Source of the DNA: Candidatus Pelagibacter sp.
GTDB taxonomy: Bacteria; Pseudomonadota; Alphaproteobacteria; Pelagibacterales; Pelagibacteraceae
Length of the DNA stretch: 9,952 nucleotides
Assembly (NCBI GenBank): GCA_028404615.1
Contig: JAOOBT010000011.1
Coordinates: 1 to 9,952 of the forward strand
Reading direction: 5' to 3'
This document shows, one piece after another, positions 7,697 through 9,952 of the stretch (positions are counted from its first letter, which is position 1; every line of letters starts with the position of its first letter). The notes beneath the pieces were generated by a model, which was not told the origin of the DNA, searched no databases, and saw only the letters and a program-made list of their open reading frames with translations. The position numbers and the translations under genes are program-made.

Positions 7697-9357
7697 TAAA
7701 CTCTCGCTATATTAATATTTGTAAAAGGTTTTTTACCTGTTTTTTCTTTAACTATTCTTCTGCAATTTTGCTTAATAGTATCTATTAAATTTTTTTGTTG
7801 ATTTTTATTATCTAAAGAAAAAGTTCTACAAATGTTAAAAATCTCATCTTCCATATCAAAAATAAATGGCTCATTATCTTCATTCTCTGGGATTCCTTTA
7901 AACGAAATAATAGGTTTTTTTATTTTTCCATTATTTGACACTAAAATAGTTATCTCTAAATATCCATTTACAGAAAGATTTTTTCTTTCTTTAATTGATT
8001 GGGCATCAGTTTCAACATTAATATTTCCATCTAAATAAACTTTCCCAGATGGTGCTTTATCTATAATTTTTGGCTTATCTCCAGGTAAAATTTTTACAAT
8101 GTCTCCGTTTTCAATTAATAATGTTTTTGGAACTTGCATTTCTTTTGCAAATGAAACGTGCTCAACCATATGACGATGCTCCCCATGAACAGGGATAACA
8201 CACTGCGGCTTTACCCACTTATACATATCTTTTAAATCATCTCGATTAGGGTGACCGGAAACATGAACAAAAGCATTTTCTTCGCTTATCATTTCCATCT
8301 TATTCTTGACGATTAAATTTTGTATTGAATATAATTTTTTTTCGTTACCAGGAATTATTTTTGATGAAAAAATTACACAGTCTCCACTTTCAAGAAAAAC
8401 ATCTGGATGAGTACCATTAATAATCCTATTCATTGCTCCCATTGGCTCACCTTGACTACCTGTTGCTAAATACAAAATTTTATTTTTTGAGACTTTTTTA
8501 GCTTCTCTAGGCTCTAGTGGCTCGATTAGACCCTTTAAATAACCGCATTTTTTTGCTGCTTTATAAATTCTTTGCATAGAACGCCCTACGAGACAAATAT
8601 TTCTTCCGGTTTTTTTAGCGCAATAAAAAATGGTTTCCATTCTGGCTACATTAGATGCAAAAGAAGTTACTAAAACTCTATTAGTTTTAATTTCCATAAT
8701 TCTTAGCAAACTATCTCTCACCTCAGACTCAGAACCAGCTCTGCCTGGACTAAAAATATTTGTTGAGTCACAAATCATTGCGGATACCCCGCTATCTCCA
8801 ATTAATTTTAATTTTTTTTCATCAATTTGACCGCCAATTAAAGGGTTGGGATCAATTTTCCAATCACCTGTATGAAGAATGGTACCTAGAGGAGTTTTTA
8901 TACTCAGCCCATTTGGTTCTAAAATAGAATGAGTTAATGTTACAAAGTCTATTTCAAAATCGCCAAGTTTAATTTGGCTGTTTAATGGAACAATATTAAG
9001 ATAAGGAGATATATCAATTTTTTTTTCTTTAAATTTTTCTAAAATTAAAGCTGCAGTGAATGGAGTAGCGTACATTTTGCATTTTAAATCTGGCCATATA
9101 TGTGCTACTGCTCCAATATGATCCTCGTGTGCGTGGGTTAAAACTATTCCTAGCAAATCATCTTTTTTATCAATAATAAAGCCTGCGTCCGGCATTATTA
9201 AATCAATGCCAGGTACAGAGTCATCAGCAAAGGAAACACCCATATCAACAATTATCCATTTTTGATTATCTTCTTTACCATAGGCGTATAAGTTCATATT
9301 ACCACCTATTTCTCCGGATCCGCCTAATGGACAGAAAAGTAATTCTTCCTTGCTCAT
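7696..9357 (-). CDS. rnj: Ribonuclease J (metallo-beta-lactamase/beta-CASP RNase)
   Basis: Cytoplasmic nuclease (553 residues, normal RNase J length) with 5'-3' exonuclease and endonuclease activities in RNA processing and decay. Seen: N-terminal PLGGSGEIGGNMNLY (10-24); metal-binding THAHEDHIGA (74-83, His75, His77, Asp79, His80); further ligands His143 (LTHS) and Asp165 (HTGDWK); a beta-CASP domain with CDSTN (196-200), SFASNVARM (232-240) and ATGSQGEPMGA (298-308); VHVSGHPNRDDL (364-375); and PVHGEHRHM (389-397) with ligand His391. The C-terminal domain (about 450-553) is the RNase J type. ATG at 9355-9357 overlaps the coaX stop (ATGA), and the TAG shares a base with the next start. Alphaproteobacteria commonly carry RNase J, often alongside RNase E. 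The gene is complete, with all visible catalytic residues intact. Confidence 0.96.
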   Translation of the reverse strand: MSKEELLFCPLGGSGEIGGNMNLYAYGKEDNQKWIIVDMGVSFADDSVPGIDLIMPDAGFIIDKKDDLLGIVLTHAHEDHIGAVAHIWPDLKCKMYATPFTAALILEKFKEKKIDISPYLNIVPLNSQIKLGDFEIDFVTLTHSILEPNGLSIKTPLGTILHTGDWKIDPNPLIGGQIDEKKLKLIGDSGVSAMICDSTNIFSPGRAGSESEVRDSLLRIMEIKTNRVLVTSFASNVARMETIFYCAKKTGRNICLVGRSMQRIYKAAKKCGYLKGLIEPLEPREAKKVSKNKILYLATGSQGEPMGAMNRIINGTHPDVFLESGDCVIFSSKIIPGNEKKLYSIQNLIVKNKMEMISEENAFVHVSGHPNRDDLKDMYKWVKPQCVIPVHGEHRHMVEHVSFAKEMQVPKTLLIENGDIVKILPGDKPKIIDKAPSGKVYLDGNINVETDAQSIKERKNLSVNGYLEITILVSNNGKIKKPIISFKGIPENEDNEPFIFDMEDEIFNICRTFSLDNKNQQKNLIDTIKQNCRRIVKEKTGKKPFTNINIARV

Positions 9358-9952
9358 ATTAATTCTTTATAAACACTTGCTATGCCTTTCATAGTTATAT
9401 CTTTATCAATTGATACACTTTTTTTAATAACTTTTTTAAAAAAATTTGCATAACCCCCGGTTAATATAATTTTATATTTAACTATGTTTTTGCTTATAAT
9501 TTTATTAATTATGTTGTTTATCAAACCCTCATATCCCCAAACAAATCCAGCATTTAGTGCTGCTTTAGTGTTTTTTCCAAAGCTCTTTTGATGGCTTTTT
9601 AAATTAATTAAAGGAAGTAAGGCTGTTGCGTTACTCAAATTTTTTATTGAAAGCTTAACACCAGGTGCGATTACTCCTCCCTCATATTTTCCATTTTTAA
9701 TTACGTCAAATGTTGTCGCCGTTCCAAAATCTAAAATTAAGCAATTTTTGAATTTTTGTGCACCAATTGCATTTGCTATTCTATCTGAGCCTAATTCTTT
9801 TTTATTCTTTACATTTATCTTTATTATTCTATTTAAATTAAGATCTTTGATTTCCAAGCATTTATATTTTGTTGATCTTAATTTTTTTTTGATATTTCTA
9901 TATGCAGCTGGTACAACACTTGAAAATAAAAAAACTGTGCTTAAATTTTTAT
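9354..9952 (-). CDS. coaX: Type III pantothenate kinase (partial, N-terminus beyond the window)
   Basis: Phosphorylates pantothenate, the first step of coenzyme A synthesis; ASKHA-fold kinase of the cytoplasm. The frame is open to the window edge, giving 198 visible residues of the usual roughly 255. The missing N-terminus should carry the phosphate-binding DxGNT motif. Seen: FLFSSVVPAAYRNIKKKL near the edge (the conserved SSVVP segment), ELGSDRIANAIGA (the G[AS]DR motif with the active-site Asp), LDFGTATTFDVI, the GGVIAPG motif (YEGGVIAPGVKLS), AGFVWGYEGLI, and ILTGGYA near the C-terminus. A TTG at 9855-9857 could be mistaken for a start, but family residues continue in frame upstream of it for 31 codons. 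The TGA stop overlaps the rnj ATG by 4 nt. In alphaproteobacteria coaX usually follows the nuo operon and birA, which would lie past the right edge. Confidence 0.95.
   Translation of the reverse strand, partial: KNLSTVFLFSSVVPAAYRNIKKKLRSTKYKCLEIKDLNLNRIIKINVKNKKELGSDRIANAIGAQKFKNCLILDFGTATTFDVIKNGKYEGGVIAPGVKLSIKNLSNATALLPLINLKSHQKSFGKNTKAALNAGFVWGYEGLINNIINKIISKNIVKYKIILTGGYANFFKKVIKKSVSIDKDITMKGIASVYKELI

Noticed and set aside
1..9952. Mobile elements, CRISPR arrays, tRNA/rRNA genes, toxin-antitoxin or defence genes
   Set aside because: I saw no direct-repeat arrays, terminal inverted repeats, transposase or integrase motifs, or cloverleaf-like segments, and essentially all sequence is assigned to housekeeping genes.

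Overview
The window is a compact, very AT-rich stretch (about 30% GC by eye) read entirely on the minus strand. Protein content and gene order (coaX, rnj, a DUF1467 gene, proS, lolC/E, lolD, dnaE, then rpsB) follow the usual alphaproteobacterial arrangement. Strong AT bias, Lys/Asn/Ile-rich proteins, near-zero intergenic spacing, a short editing-domain-free ProS and one LolC/E-type permease together suggest a streamlined marine alphaproteobacterium of the Pelagibacterales (SAR11) type. The lineage is an inference from these features; no 16S or other marker was compared.

Reading in the direction of transcription (high to low coordinates): the window opens inside coaX (type III pantothenate kinase, N-terminus off the edge). 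Then come rnj (RNase J), a two-helix DUF1467 membrane protein, proS (prolyl-tRNA synthetase), a LolC/E-family permease, lolD (its ATPase) and dnaE (replicative DNA polymerase III alpha). The six junctions are -4, -1, 0, +4, -8 and about -20 nt, so these seven genes almost certainly form one translationally coupled transcript. It mixes coenzyme A synthesis, RNA decay, translation, lipoprotein export and replication. Three of the genes appear to use non-ATG or ambiguous starts.

The only real intergenic gap (689-808, 120 bp) lies between dnaE and rpsB. It contains a candidate promoter and a leader that can fold into two small hairpins inside a closing stem, with a junction segment that can pair with the bases just upstream of the rpsB AUG (a pseudoknot over the ribosome-binding region). 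This looks like a ribosomal-protein autoregulatory leader and is the most interesting non-coding signal here. rpsB (S2) then runs off the left edge.

I see no mobile element, CRISPR array, tRNA or rRNA gene, phage gene, defence system or unexplained large ORF. The plus-strand open frames all lie inside minus-strand genes of recognisable families. Apart from the rpsB leader this is an ordinary housekeeping region, and I do not claim a new system.
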